A stretch of 64,000 bases of DNA from the NCBI GenBank assembly GCA_022843625.1, contig JALHNH010000004.1:248001-312000 (forward strand), in the 5' to 3' direction. Every line of letters starts with the position of its first letter. Positions within the stretch are counted from its first letter, which is position 1. The notes beneath the pieces are model-generated. The model ran no database searches. It worked only from the letters and a program-made list of their open reading frames with translations, and was not told the DNA's origin. Source of the DNA: Bryobacter sp. Its GTDB lineage: Bacteria > Acidobacteriota > Terriglobia > Bryobacterales > Bryobacteraceae. Shown piece after piece: positions 1 through 9,331 of this stretch. The position numbers and the translations under genes were made by a program.

Positions 1-2291
1 TAAGCGTAGGCTGCCGAGTGGCTCTTGTTAAAGCCGTAGCCCGCGAACTTCTCCATGTGGTCGAAGACCTTCTCGGCCTTCTTCGGATTGAAGCCCTTGC
101 GGATCGCCCCTTCCAAAAACCGCTGCCGCTGCGCTGCCATCTCTTCGATCTTCTTCTTACCCATCGCCCGCCGCAGCAAATCGGCGTCTCCCAGCGAATA
201 GCCGGCCAGCAGATTCGCCATCTGCATTACCTGCTCCTGGTACACCATGACGCCATAGGTTTCTTCCAAAATCTCCTTCATCTCAGGGATTTCGTAAGTC
301 ACCTTCGAGCGGCCATGCTTGCGGTCGATGAAGTCATCGATCATGTCCATCGGGCCCGGCCGGTATAGTGCGTTAAGGGCAATCAGGTCTTCCAGACGAT
401 CCGGTGCGTAGCGCACCAGAATGTCCTTCATCCCGTCGGATTCAAACTGGAAGATGCCCGAGGTCTGCCCGTCGCAAAAGACCTTGTAAGCCGCCGGGTC
501 ATTGAGCGGCAGGTCTTCCACCACCACCTTGATGCCCTGATGCCGCTCAATCAGAGCCAGCGTGTCGGCAATGATTGTCAGCGTCGTCAGTCCCAGAAAG
601 TCCATCTTCAGCAGGCCAAGCTTTTCGAGGCCCACCATGTCGTACTGGGTAACAATTTCGTCCTTGTTCGTGCGGTAAAGCGGAACAATATCCTTGATCG
701 GCCGCGGCGAAATCACCACACCCGCCGCATGGATCGAAGCATTGCGGGCCATGCCCTCAAGCCGCACCGCGATATCGAGCAGCTCCTGCACCTTCGGGTT
801 GGCCTTGGCCATTTCCCCGAAGTTCGGCTCCATCTCAAAGGCCTGCTTCAGCTTGATATTGAGCGGCTGCGTCGGCACCAGCTTGGTCAGCTTGTCGACG
901 TCGGCAAAGCTCATGTCCATCACGCGGCCTACGTCCTTGATCGCCGCGCGGGCACCGAGGGTTCCAAACGTGATGATCTGCGCTACTTGCTCGCGGCCAT
1001 ATTTCTCGGTGACGTACTTGATCACCTCACCCCGGCCGCGCGTGCAGAAGTCGATATCGATATCAGGCATCGAGATACGTTCCGGGTTGAGGAAGCGTTC
1101 AAAGAGCAGGTTGTAAGGCAGCGGGTCGATGTCGGTGATGTCCATCGCGTAGGCCACCAGCGAACCTGCCGCCGATCCGCGGCCCGGCCCCACGGGAATC
1201 CCCGACTGCTTGGCGTGGCGAATAAAATCCCACACGATCAGGAAGTAACCCGGGAACTTCATCTGCTGGATGATGCGAATCTCGCGCGTCAGGCGTTCTT
1301 CATAAACCTCAAGTGGATAGCGCAGATTGCCTTGGGCCGCCAGGATCTCCAGCTTCGACCGCCGCTTCTCAAATCCCGCCCGCGCCACCCACTCAAAATA
1401 GCTGTCAATCGTGTGATTCTCAGGAATCTGGAAGACCGGGAAGGGGTCTGCTACGCTCTCCAGCTTCAGCTTGCAACGTTGGGCGATATCCCAGGTGGCA
1501 TCCAGCGCCCGAGGCACATGCCCAAAGAGCTTCTCCATCTCTGCGCGAGTCTTCAGATAAAACTCGGGCGTATCAAAGCGCATGTGGTTCGGGTCAGACA
1601 GCGTGCGCCCCGTCTGAATGCAAAGCATGGCTTCGTGCGCGTGTGGGTCCCCAGCCCGCAGATAGTGAGCGTCATTGGTCACAACCAGCGGCATGCCGGT
1701 ATCGAGTGCCAGCCGCTCCACCTCAGGAATCACCTTGCGGTCTTGCTCAAGGCCATGATCCTGCAACTCAAGATAAAAATTACCCTTGCCGAAGATGTCC
1801 TGATACTCATTGGCAAGCGTCCGAGCATCGTCAAACTTGCCATTGAGCAGCGCTTCCTGCACATCACCTCGCAGGCAGCCCGACAAACAAATCAACCCCT
1901 TGGAGTGCCGCGCCAGCAGGTCCTTGTCCACGCGAGGCTTCTGGTAGAAACCATCGATATAGCCAGTCGAAACCAGCTCAATCAGATTGCGATAGCCTTC
2001 CTGGTTCTCGCAAAGCAGCACCAGATGGTTATAGCGATTGGCAGCGTTCTTGATGCTGGCCGGCTGCTGGGTGACGTAAAGTTCGCAACCCATGATGCCG
2101 TTGATGCCCGCCCCCTTGGCCGCGTTATAAAACTCCGACCCGCCAAAGAGATTCCCGTGATCGGTCATCGCAATCGCCGGAGCCTTTTGTTCGGCCACCA
2201 CCTCCATCATTTGAGTAATCTCGCAAGCGCCATCCAGCAGCGAATAATCTGTATGGCAGTGAAGGTGGATAAAAGGTGCTTTGTCGCCCAT
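1..2291 (-). CDS. dnaE: DNA polymerase III alpha subunit, 3' end outside window
   Basis: Replicative DNA polymerase catalytic subunit, cytoplasmic. About 763 codons are visible; the C-terminal part lies beyond base 1. The protein opens with a PHP domain (FIHLHCHTDYSLLDG near residue 8) and continues through the polymerase core, with the catalytic PDIDIDF aspartates near residues 405-410 and further conserved blocks such as GPGRGSAAGSLVAY and YGVMVYQEQVMQ. The ATG at 2291 puts the PHP motif in its normal N-terminal place. It is divergent from a kinase gene with 45 bases between the starts. Identity is essentially certain from these motifs; whether it is DnaE1 or an error-prone paralog is not decided by the visible part. 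Confidence 0.97.
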   Translation of the reverse strand, partial: MGDKAPFIHLHCHTDYSLLDGACEITQMMEVVAEQKAPAIAMTDHGNLFGGSEFYNAAKGAGINGIMGCELYVTQQPASIKNAANRYNHLVLLCENQEGYRNLIELVSTGYIDGFYQKPRVDKDLLARHSKGLICLSGCLRGDVQEALLNGKFDDARTLANEYQDIFGKGNFYLELQDHGLEQDRKVIPEVERLALDTGMPLVVTNDAHYLRAGDPHAHEAMLCIQTGRTLSDPNHMRFDTPEFYLKTRAEMEKLFGHVPRALDATWDIAQRCKLKLESVADPFPVFQIPENHTIDSYFEWVARAGFEKRRSKLEILAAQGNLRYPLEVYEERLTREIRIIQQMKFPGYFLIVWDFIRHAKQSGIPVGPGRGSAAGSLVAYAMDITDIDPLPYNLLFERFLNPERISMPDIDIDFCTRGRGEVIKYVTEKYGREQVAQIITFGTLGARAAIKDVGRVMDMSFADVDKLTKLVPTQPLNIKLKQAFEMEPNFGEMAKANPKVQELLDIAVRLEGMARNASIHAAGVVISPRPIKDIVPLYRTNKDEIVTQYDMVGLEKLGLLKMDFLGLTTLTIIADTLALIERHQGIKVVVEDLPLNDPAAYKVFCDGQTSGIFQFESDGMKDILVRYAPDRLEDLIALNALYRPGPMDMIDDFIDRKHGRSKVTYEIPEMKEILEETYGVMVYQEQVMQMANLLAGYSLGDADLLRRAMGKKKIEEMAAQRQRFLEGAIRKGFNPKKAEKVFDHMEKFAGYGFNKSHSAAYA

Positions 2292-2336
2292 CGTGGAACC
2301 CCTAGTTTAGCGTTGCGTTAAGCTAAGCGAAACGCG

Positions 2337-4904
2337 ATGGCTTTATCTTCTGGCACCAGGCTCGGTCCCTACGAAATCCTCTCACCCATTGGCGCGGGTG
2401 GAATGGGTGAGGTCTACAAAGCTCACGATACCCGTCTCGAACGAACCGTAGCCATCAAAGTCCTCCCCGAGCACATCTCACAGCGGGAAGATCTCCGTCT
2501 TCGTTTTGAGCGCGAAGCCCGGGCTGTCGCGGCCTTCAACCACCCCAACATCTGCGTCATCCACGACATCGGCAGCCAGGACGGCCACGGCTACATGGTG
2601 ATGGAGTTTATGGAAGGTGAGACCCTCTCTGAGCGCCTCCAGCGGGGGGCATTACCTCTCGAACAGGCCATCTCTTTTGCAATTCAAATCGCCGGAGCCC
2701 TCGACCGTGCCCACCGCGCCGGCGTCGCCCATCGAGACACCAAGCCAGGCAACATCATGGTGACCCGTGACGGAGTGAAAGTTCTCGATTTCGGGCTCGC
2801 GAAGACAAATCCCAAGCCCGGCCTGACCGAAGACACGGTAACTCAAGCCATCACAGCCGAAGGGACGATCGTCGGAACCCCGCAATACATGGCACCCGAA
2901 CAGTTCAACGGCAGCGAGGCCGATGCACGCGCCGACATCTGGGCCTTTGGTGCGGTCCTCTCTGAGATGCTCACCGGCAAAAAAGCCTTCGAGGGCAAGA
3001 GCTATACCAGCCTGGTAGGTGCCATCCTGATGACCGATCCGCCACCGGTCACCCCGGCCTGGCTGGACCGCGTGGTGCAACGATGCCTGGCAAAAGACCC
3101 CGAACGGCGCTACCAGTCGATGCGGGATGTCCAACTGGATCTCGAGTCACCAGCCGTATCTCCAGAGACAACCACCAAGCCGAGCCGCTGGCCTCTCGCC
3201 TTGGCTGCCTTATTCGGTTTGCTGGCAATTGGTGCCTGGATCCTCGTGCCGCGGGCTTCAACAGAGAAGATTGTTTTTGAGATGACTCCGCCGCCCGGAG
3301 CCGAGTTCACCGATCTGGTCCTTAACAATGGCGGGTCTGCCATCTCGCCGGACGGCAAGACAGTGGCTGTTGTGATCACACCCGAAAAAGGAAAAGCCGC
3401 GATTCATGTTCGCCCAATCCATGCGCTGGATTCACGCGCCCTAACGGGAACTGAAGACGCTTCACGACCCTTCTGGTCACCAGACTCAAAGTCCATTGGT
3501 TTTGTCGCTGAAGGCAAGCTGAAACGGATCGATGTCGCTGGTGGATCACCGGTCGTGATTTGTGATGCATCGGTGCCGAGGGGTGCGAGCTGGAACGAAG
3601 ACGGCTTGATTCTTCTGGCCCATCGTGAGCTTGGCATCCAGAGCGTGCCAGCTTCGGGAGGCACACCAAAGCTCATAGTTCCGGTCGACGTAAAGCTTGG
3701 GAATACGCGCCTCTACTATCCTCATTTCTTGCCCGGTGGAAAGCAGTTTCTCTTTCTGGCACACAATATCGACCGTTCAAAGTCCGGGATTTTCCTTGCC
3801 GGGTTGGATGGGAAGACTCCGGTGAAACTCATTTCCACCGAGTGGAGTGCGGCCTACGATGCACCATCGAAAAACCTGCTCTTCATCAAGGCCAATGGTG
3901 TGTTACTCGCCCGAAAGCTCGAACTCAACCCACCCAGCCTTGTCGGCGACAGCTTTGTAGTTGCAGAGAATATCCGGGGACGCGGCAACAATGGTTATGC
4001 CGACTTTTCGGTTTCAAAGAGCGGCACGCTTTTTTATGGTCGAGGCGATTTTCTTGGAGCCTCTGTTGCCACCTTGCGTGACAGAAGCGGAAACTTGATG
4101 GAAAAAGTGGGTGAGCCGATAGGCAGTAACAATGGAATTCGCCTGTCCCCTGACAACACCTCTGCAGCCTATTGGGCATTTAGTCTTACCGGCAATGCAT
4201 CAGGGTTATGGGTGCTCGATCTTAAAAGGGGATTGAGCTCCCTTTTGGCACCATCATCTGCAACCAACACGATAGCGTGGTCTGCCAATGGGCAGCACGT
4301 TTACTTCAACACCCCAACCGGCCTTATGAGAAAGGCAGTGAATGGCGGAGGTGAGGCAGAGTTCATCCGCAAAAGCTTCACGGGTAGAATCAACAGCGTC
4401 TCAAGCGATGGCAAGTTCTTGATCTATGACTCCATCGGCGACGCCTTTCTCCTCGAACTTGCTGGCAACAAGCAGCCCGTTCCCATCCTCAATTCCAGTT
4501 TCGGAGAGCGGCATGCCATGATCTCTCCAGACGGCCGTTGGTTGGCTTTTTGCGCGGACGACTCTGGGAGATTCGAAGTCTACTTGCAAACCTTCCCTGA
4601 AGGGAAGAATCGGATCAGACTATCTGCAAACGGCGGGCTATGGCCGAGGTGGCGAGGCGACGGCAAGGAGCTCTTCTGGATCGAACCAAACTTCCAACTG
4701 GTTGCAACTACGATTGAATATAGGGATTCGGAGGCAACTGTTACAAAGCCGCGAAACCTGTTCTTGTCCTCTTTAGCAGGAGGGGAAGCAGACTTTTCCG
4801 TTTCCGGTGATGGTCAACGCTTTCTCCTCCAGGAGCCCGTGGGCAAACAGATCAGTACATCGATGGTTGTGGCTCAGAACTGGGCCGCTAACGCGGGTAA
4901 ATAG
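2337..4904 (+). CDS. Membrane Ser/Thr protein kinase with PD40/TolB-like repeats
   Basis: PknB-type signalling kinase, 855 residues. The N-terminal cytoplasmic kinase domain (about 10-270) has a glycine loop GAGGMGEVYKA, the ATP-binding Lys41 in VAIKVL, the catalytic loop HRDTKPGN with Asp134, DFG at 151-153 and GTPQYMAPEQ. One transmembrane helix follows at about 284-303. The rest is a predicted extracytoplasmic beta-propeller-like region with repeats such as WSPDSKSIGF and ISPDGRWLAF. This architecture is common in Acidobacteriota; ligand and substrates cannot be read from sequence. The 3' end overlaps the convergent gene's end by 17 bases. Confidence 0.93.
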   Translation: MALSSGTRLGPYEILSPIGAGGMGEVYKAHDTRLERTVAIKVLPEHISQREDLRLRFEREARAVAAFNHPNICVIHDIGSQDGHGYMVMEFMEGETLSERLQRGALPLEQAISFAIQIAGALDRAHRAGVAHRDTKPGNIMVTRDGVKVLDFGLAKTNPKPGLTEDTVTQAITAEGTIVGTPQYMAPEQFNGSEADARADIWAFGAVLSEMLTGKKAFEGKSYTSLVGAILMTDPPPVTPAWLDRVVQRCLAKDPERRYQSMRDVQLDLESPAVSPETTTKPSRWPLALAALFGLLAIGAWILVPRASTEKIVFEMTPPPGAEFTDLVLNNGGSAISPDGKTVAVVITPEKGKAAIHVRPIHALDSRALTGTEDASRPFWSPDSKSIGFVAEGKLKRIDVAGGSPVVICDASVPRGASWNEDGLILLAHRELGIQSVPASGGTPKLIVPVDVKLGNTRLYYPHFLPGGKQFLFLAHNIDRSKSGIFLAGLDGKTPVKLISTEWSAAYDAPSKNLLFIKANGVLLARKLELNPPSLVGDSFVVAENIRGRGNNGYADFSVSKSGTLFYGRGDFLGASVATLRDRSGNLMEKVGEPIGSNNGIRLSPDNTSAAYWAFSLTGNASGLWVLDLKRGLSSLLAPSSATNTIAWSANGQHVYFNTPTGLMRKAVNGGGEAEFIRKSFTGRINSVSSDGKFLIYDSIGDAFLLELAGNKQPVPILNSSFGERHAMISPDGRWLAFCADDSGRFEVYLQTFPEGKNRIRLSANGGLWPRWRGDGKELFWIEPNFQLVATTIEYRDSEATVTKPRNLFLSSLAGGEADFSVSGDGQRFLLQEPVGKQISTSMVVAQNWAANAGK

Positions 4905-6093
4905 TGAACTTCTGAATCGCTACACGCGGGGCAATTTGCAGCCGGGGGATTTTGAGATAGAAGCGGAGTGTCAGGTGGTCGAACTGATCAATGGAAGGTG
5001 AAGCCGGAACCTTGAAGCGAAGAGTTTGAGTCGATGCCAGGGTATTTAGCGGCAACTGTCCCAGTTCGGCTTTGAATATCGGCCCCCCTCCCACCTCGAG
5101 TTTGTATTCAGGGGAGTTTGAAGACGAGGCGATCAACTCCAACGACAATGTAGTTGGATATTTGTCCTGGCTTGCAAGCGTGACTCCGATCGATTCGATC
5201 CTTCCTAGAGGGAACGGTTGGTTGAAAGTCTGGTGGGCGTCGAGCCTGATTGGTGTCCTGTCGTCAGAACTAAACTCGCCATCAAGAGGTGATTCCTCCA
5301 GAACAGGAGAATTTGCAGGAGGCCTGGCTAGCGGGGTTTGAAATAGCCAATAGACCCCACTAAAAGGGATCTCCATCGGAATCTTCGGAATCACGCGCTG
5401 CACTTCTGGCTCAATCTTGGGGGGAGGCGGCAGCTCGTAATCTTTTGTTTCCACTTTTGGGCGAAGAACGATGCCGAGGTGCGCATTGGTACTCGTACCG
5501 CTCTTCGATTCCTTAGGCGCGGGTATCAGTGTGGTTACCTGATTCGAACCACCGGGCACAAGTGGCGCAGCAGGGCTCAGAACAATGAAACTCAGCACCG
5601 CCGCAATCATTCCAGAAGCGATGCTGTAGTCGCGAGCTTTGGCAGGCATCTCGCGTGCCCAAACAATCAATGCGATACCAAGCGCAGCCGACACAAGTGC
5701 CAGCAAGCCAGGAAGAAACACAGATGTCTGCAGCAGAAGGGCAGAAATCAGTCCGCGCCCTTGCGGGGCTTCACCGCTCGGGAAATACTGCTTCAATCCG
5801 GCAAGCATCGGAATCAAGCACAAGATTGCGAGCGGGTTATCGTGACGGTTGAAAACCAGGGCCGGAATCAGCCAAAGTGAAGCAGCCAATGTGGCGGAGT
5901 AACTTGCCCCGCCACCCAGAAACACCGTTGCGCCGGCAATCACGAGACTGCCCAGAATCAGGCCGCTGGTCCAGTATGGATTGGAGTAAAGCACAGCAAG
6001 AAGAACCACCTGCAGCAAAGCAAGTGTGACCAGGAATAGCGCCACAAAGGGAACGCGACTAGGGGTCCGAGCCGTCACAGTCTTGTGTGACAC
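4888..6093 (-). CDS. Multi-spanning membrane protein of unknown function
   Basis: I do not recognise this family. The N-terminal half holds about five or six hydrophobic segments (VALFLVTLALLQVVLLAVLY, then LILGSLVIAGATVFL, a long run around LPGLLALVSAALGIALIVW, and MIAAVLSFIVLSP). It is followed by a Pro-rich linker and a soluble domain of about 130 residues at the C-terminus, predicted outside. The open frame extends to a TTG at 6210, but that would overlap the divergent secreted gene starting at 6132. I use the GTG at 6093; another GTG lies at 6078. No good ribosome-binding site decides between them, so the start is uncertain. Confidence 0.7.
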   Translation of the reverse strand: MSHKTVTARTPSRVPFVALFLVTLALLQVVLLAVLYSNPYWTSGLILGSLVIAGATVFLGGGASYSATLAASLWLIPALVFNRHDNPLAILCLIPMLAGLKQYFPSGEAPQGRGLISALLLQTSVFLPGLLALVSAALGIALIVWAREMPAKARDYSIASGMIAAVLSFIVLSPAAPLVPGGSNQVTTLIPAPKESKSGTSTNAHLGIVLRPKVETKDYELPPPPKIEPEVQRVIPKIPMEIPFSGVYWLFQTPLARPPANSPVLEESPLDGEFSSDDRTPIRLDAHQTFNQPFPLGRIESIGVTLASQDKYPTTLSLELIASSSNSPEYKLEVGGGPIFKAELGQLPLNTLASTQTLRFKVPASPSIDQFDHLTLRFYLKIPRLQIAPRVAIQKFTIYPR

Positions 6094-6131
6094 CAATTCG
6101 TGAACCCTGGTTCCCGGAGAATCGAGCGAAA

Positions 6132-7043
6132 ATGAAGTTAATGGGTTTATTTCTAGTGGCCTTTCTGGCCAGCCTCGAAGCGCAAAGCTGCCCCGCAAAT
6201 CTGCTTCCAATGCCAGTAACGGTAGAAGTGCGCGAGCGAAGTGTGGAGGAGCCCGTCCGAGGCCTCACCGCCCAAGACTTTCTCCTGCGCGGCAAGGGCG
6301 TAGATGCAAGCCCTCTGTCCTTAGCCAGCGGCCTGCCAGCCGACATCGTGATCCTCATCGAGGACCGGGGCCGCGGTGGTTTGCTCGCGGGCGCAGCAGA
6401 CCTTCTGGTGAAAAAACTCCTTCCTGAAGATCAGGTTGCCGTTGTCACCTATGGCGTATCTACAAAGAAACAACTTGCCTTCACTCGTGATCCTGACGCT
6501 ATTCGTCTGGCGATCGAGAAGGGCGCCGACGGCACACACCTCCAGATCGCCCGCCCCCTCTACGGTGTCGTCGACGCCTACAAGCTTTTTGGCAAAGTCA
6601 GCCCCACCCGCCAGCGCGCCATATTCATGATTGGCGACAACATCGATAGCGGCTCACAAATCCGCATCGAACAGTTGGCCGCCAACCTCATCGAAGAGCG
6701 CATTAGTCTCGACCTCGCCATCGATCCCGCCCCCTCACGCAAGATCCCGAGGTTCAACGTGCCACCACCCACAGTCGGCAACGATTCTCCGGCAACCCGC
6801 CCAGCACTTGTCGGACAGCAATCGGTCACGCTGCTCGCAGAGGCCAGTGGAGGCACTTCCGACGCCTATGTGCGGGCTGAATTCTTCTCAGAAATGCGCG
6901 AGCGCTTGAAGCAGCGCGTTACCCTCACTTACTGCGTGGAGAAGAAGCATGCATCCAAGGTTCCGCAGGTGGAACTCAGCGACGCTGCCAAACTGAAGTG
7001 GCCCAATGCAGAAGTGCGTAGCCCCGGAGTTCCTGGACGATGA
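6132..7043 (+). CDS. Secreted VWFA-domain-related protein
   Basis: Predicted exported protein of the VWFA-related family frequent in Acidobacteriota. A signal peptide (MKLMGLFLVAFLASLEAQS) is followed by a beta-rich lead-in (VEVRERSVEEPVRGLTAQDF) and a VWA-like Rossmann segment with IVILIEDRG and RQRAIFMIGDNIDSG. The classical MIDAS DxSxS is not intact: the first strand reads IEDRG, so metal-dependent ligand binding is doubtful. The start at 6132 is preferred over an upstream frame extension to 6087 because it gives the signal peptide and has GGAGA 11 bases upstream. It overlaps the next gene by 4 bases (ATGA). Confidence 0.8.
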   Translation: MKLMGLFLVAFLASLEAQSCPANLLPMPVTVEVRERSVEEPVRGLTAQDFLLRGKGVDASPLSLASGLPADIVILIEDRGRGGLLAGAADLLVKKLLPEDQVAVVTYGVSTKKQLAFTRDPDAIRLAIEKGADGTHLQIARPLYGVVDAYKLFGKVSPTRQRAIFMIGDNIDSGSQIRIEQLAANLIEERISLDLAIDPAPSRKIPRFNVPPPTVGNDSPATRPALVGQQSVTLLAEASGGTSDAYVRAEFFSEMRERLKQRVTLTYCVEKKHASKVPQVELSDAAKLKWPNAEVRSPGVPGR

Positions 7044-7942
7044 ACGACTTTGTATTGGACGCAAACGATCCTGCCTCAATCGATGTCCACCTGCAAACCC
7101 TCGGATGGGGCAGCGTAGACCGGGCACAGCGCATCGGCGATGGCAACATGAACATGACCGTCCGTGCCTGGCAGGGCGACAAATCATTCATTCTCAAACA
7201 AGCCCGCCCCTGGGTGGTGAAATACCCTCATATCGCTGCGCCCATCGAGCGCGCTGAAGTAGAAGCCCGCTTCTACTCACTCGTTGCCGGCACCCCGGGC
7301 GTTGCCTCGCGAATGCCCCGCCTGCTTGGCTTTGACGAAGCGTCCCATCTCTTGATGCTTCAGGATCTCGGCGACGTAGAGCCTGAAGCCGTAACTGAAG
7401 CTGCGGTGATCGAGCTAACGGCCTACCTCGTAGCTCTCCATTCGATAGAAGTCGATTCGTTCCCCAACCGGGCGATGCGAGCGCTCAATCATGAGCATCA
7501 ATACGAATTCCCGTTGCGCGCAGACAATGGCTTGGGCTTTGAAGCTCTTGCTGCGCCCCTGCTTGCAGACGCTGACTATTGCGCAAAGGTAAAAGCGCTC
7601 GGCCAGCGTTACCTCGCCGACGGCAAGGCACTTCTGCACGGAGACTTCTTCCCCGGTAGCTGGCTCAACACCTGCGTCATCGACCCCGAGTTCTGCTATC
7701 TCGGCGACGCCGAGTACGACCTTGGCGTCTTCCTCGCCCACCTCGAACTGCTGGGCCTGAGTAAGCTCTGGCAAACCGTCATCTCGCATTACACCAACCC
7801 ACTCAACTGGACCCTGGCCCGCAACTACGCCGGTGCCGAAATCATGCGCCGCCTCATCGGCGTGGCGCAACTGCCGCTCCAGGCAGACTTTGAAAAGAAG
7901 AGGCAATGGCTCCACTTGTCTCGGGAGCTTGTATGTCAATAG
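7040..7942 (+). CDS. Methylthioribose-kinase-like phosphotransferase
   Basis: Small-molecule kinase of the APH/choline-kinase fold, most like 5-methylthioribose kinase (MtnK). Visible motifs are the glycine-rich GDGNMNMTVRAW near 34-45, the ATP lysine in FILKQARPW (Lys53), the catalytic HGDFFPGS (Asp202) and the metal-binding VIDPEF (Asp215, Glu217). At 300 residues it is shorter than typical MtnK (about 400), so the substrate is not certain. Its 3' end overlaps a nucleoside hydrolase gene, which fits nucleoside or thioribose salvage; this link is inference from position. Confidence 0.75.
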   Translation: MNDFVLDANDPASIDVHLQTLGWGSVDRAQRIGDGNMNMTVRAWQGDKSFILKQARPWVVKYPHIAAPIERAEVEARFYSLVAGTPGVASRMPRLLGFDEASHLLMLQDLGDVEPEAVTEAAVIELTAYLVALHSIEVDSFPNRAMRALNHEHQYEFPLRADNGLGFEALAAPLLADADYCAKVKALGQRYLADGKALLHGDFFPGSWLNTCVIDPEFCYLGDAEYDLGVFLAHLELLGLSKLWQTVISHYTNPLNWTLARNYAGAEIMRRLIGVAQLPLQADFEKKRQWLHLSRELVCQ

Positions 7943-8802
7943 TGTTGGCCCTGGCCCTGATGGCCCAAACGCAGGTCTGGATCGATACAGATCCCTCTGT
8001 CGCCCCCGGCGGCAAAGAAGTCGACGACGGCATCGCCCTCTTGCAAGCCTTCGCTTCGCCCGAGCTCAAAGTGCGCGGCGTCAGCATCGTCTTTGGCAAT
8101 GCCGACCTGCCAACGGCATCGAAGATTGGCCGCGAGATCGTCAGCAAATTCGGACCTTCGGGTTTACCGGTACACATCGGCGCAAGCAGTGCGACAGACC
8201 TGGGGCGTGAAACTGCCGCCAGCGAAGCCCTGGCTCGCGAACTCAGACAACGGCGCCTCACCATCCTGATCTTGGGCCCCGCAACCAACGTTGCCACCGT
8301 GCTAAAGCTCCATCCCGAACTCGCAAAACAAATCGACGGCATGGTTGCCGTTGCCGGCCGACGTCCCGGCCAACTCTTCATCGCCGGGCCAAAGCAACAA
8401 ACCCCGTTTCGAGATCTGAACTTTGAACTCGACACTGCTGCCTTTCAAGTGCTGCTCGACTCTGGAGCTCCTTTCACGCTGGCCCCCTGGGAAATTTCTT
8501 CGAAGGTTTGGATGAAGGACTCAGAGATGCGCAAGCTCAACACTCCAGGTATGAAGTGGATGATGCCCGCAGTAATCGATTGGCTCGCCTTCTGGAAGGA
8601 CAAGTTCGGCGCAGACGGCTTCAACCCCTTTGATTCTCTTGCCGTTGGCGCGCTCGTAGACCGCAAGGATCTGATCTGTTCCCCAATGAGCGCCAGAATC
8701 GAAAAGGCGCAATTTCTGGTAACACCGGGCAAAGGCGTCACCTACTGCTACGACGTGAAGCCGGGCTTCAAGGCTGATCTCTTGCGGCGCTTAGGGAAAT
8801 AA
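7933..8802 (+). CDS. Inosine-uridine-type nucleoside hydrolase, probably exported
   Basis: Hydrolyses the N-glycosidic bond of nucleosides or related ribosides. The family's Ca-binding signature is present as WIDTDPS near residue 16 and DD at 31-32, with an insertion between them, followed by ILGPATNVATVL and a C-terminal region with NPFDSLAVGAL. The ATG at 7933 gives an N-terminal hydrophobic stretch (MSIVLALALMAQTQ) that resembles the short signal peptides elsewhere in this window, so it may act outside the cytoplasm. It overlaps the kinase gene by 10 bases. Assignment to the IUNH family is firm; substrate is open. Confidence 0.85.
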   Translation: MSIVLALALMAQTQVWIDTDPSVAPGGKEVDDGIALLQAFASPELKVRGVSIVFGNADLPTASKIGREIVSKFGPSGLPVHIGASSATDLGRETAASEALARELRQRRLTILILGPATNVATVLKLHPELAKQIDGMVAVAGRRPGQLFIAGPKQQTPFRDLNFELDTAAFQVLLDSGAPFTLAPWEISSKVWMKDSEMRKLNTPGMKWMMPAVIDWLAFWKDKFGADGFNPFDSLAVGALVDRKDLICSPMSARIEKAQFLVTPGKGVTYCYDVKPGFKADLLRRLGK

Positions 8803-8803
8803 G

Positions 8804-9331
8804 ATGGACCGTCGCACACTCACACAAGCTCTCGCCGCAATGCTCGCTCCAGGCAAAGAACCCGAATCGCTGCTGCTCAAACGCAACGGCTGGATGCCTA
8901 ACAACGAGAAGCTCCCGGTCTTGCTTTATCGGGCCTTGGTAACGCCCGCCACTTCAGTCGAAGCCTTCGAGGAACTGATTGCAAAGAGCGGCTGGAAGCC
9001 ACAGTGGCGCAACGGCGTCTACCCCTTTCATCACTATCACTCAACGGCTCACGAAGTCCTCGGCTTTGCCAGGGGCGAAGCGAAGTTGATCCTCGGTGGT
9101 GAACTCCCCGGCGGCGTAGAACTCACCGTCAAGGCAGGCGATCTAGCCGTCCTGCCCTGCGGCACTGGCCATTGCCGCGTCTCAGCCAGCTCAGACTTTC
9201 TTGTAATCGGTGCCTACACTCTCAATCAGGATTGGGACCTCTGCCGCGCCGCGCCAGACGCTGCCGCGATCGAGCGCATGAAGAAGCTGCCTTATCCCGC
9301 GCAGGGCGCTCTTACTCGCTCTTGGCGCTAA
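8804..9331 (+). CDS. Cupin-fold protein (YjlB-like)
   Basis: Single cupin barrel, 175 residues. The metal-site motif reads HHYHSTAHEVLGFARG (His76, His77, His79, His83, Glu84), with a second motif around AGDLAVLPCGTGHCRV. This matches the YjlB-like cupin family, whose reaction is not established. It starts one base after the stop of the nucleoside hydrolase and is probably the last gene of that operon. Its 3' end overlaps the convergent aldolase gene by 20 bases. Confidence 0.8.
   Translation: MDRRTLTQALAAMLAPGKEPESLLLKRNGWMPNNEKLPVLLYRALVTPATSVEAFEELIAKSGWKPQWRNGVYPFHHYHSTAHEVLGFARGEAKLILGGELPGGVELTVKAGDLAVLPCGTGHCRVSASSDFLVIGAYTLNQDWDLCRAAPDAAAIERMKKLPYPAQGALTRSWR

Noticed and set aside
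540..2321. 593-residue + strand open frame
   Set aside because: It is a shadow of dnaE on the other strand; its translation has no family motif and is rich in His/Arg, while the minus strand gives clear PHP and polymerase motifs.
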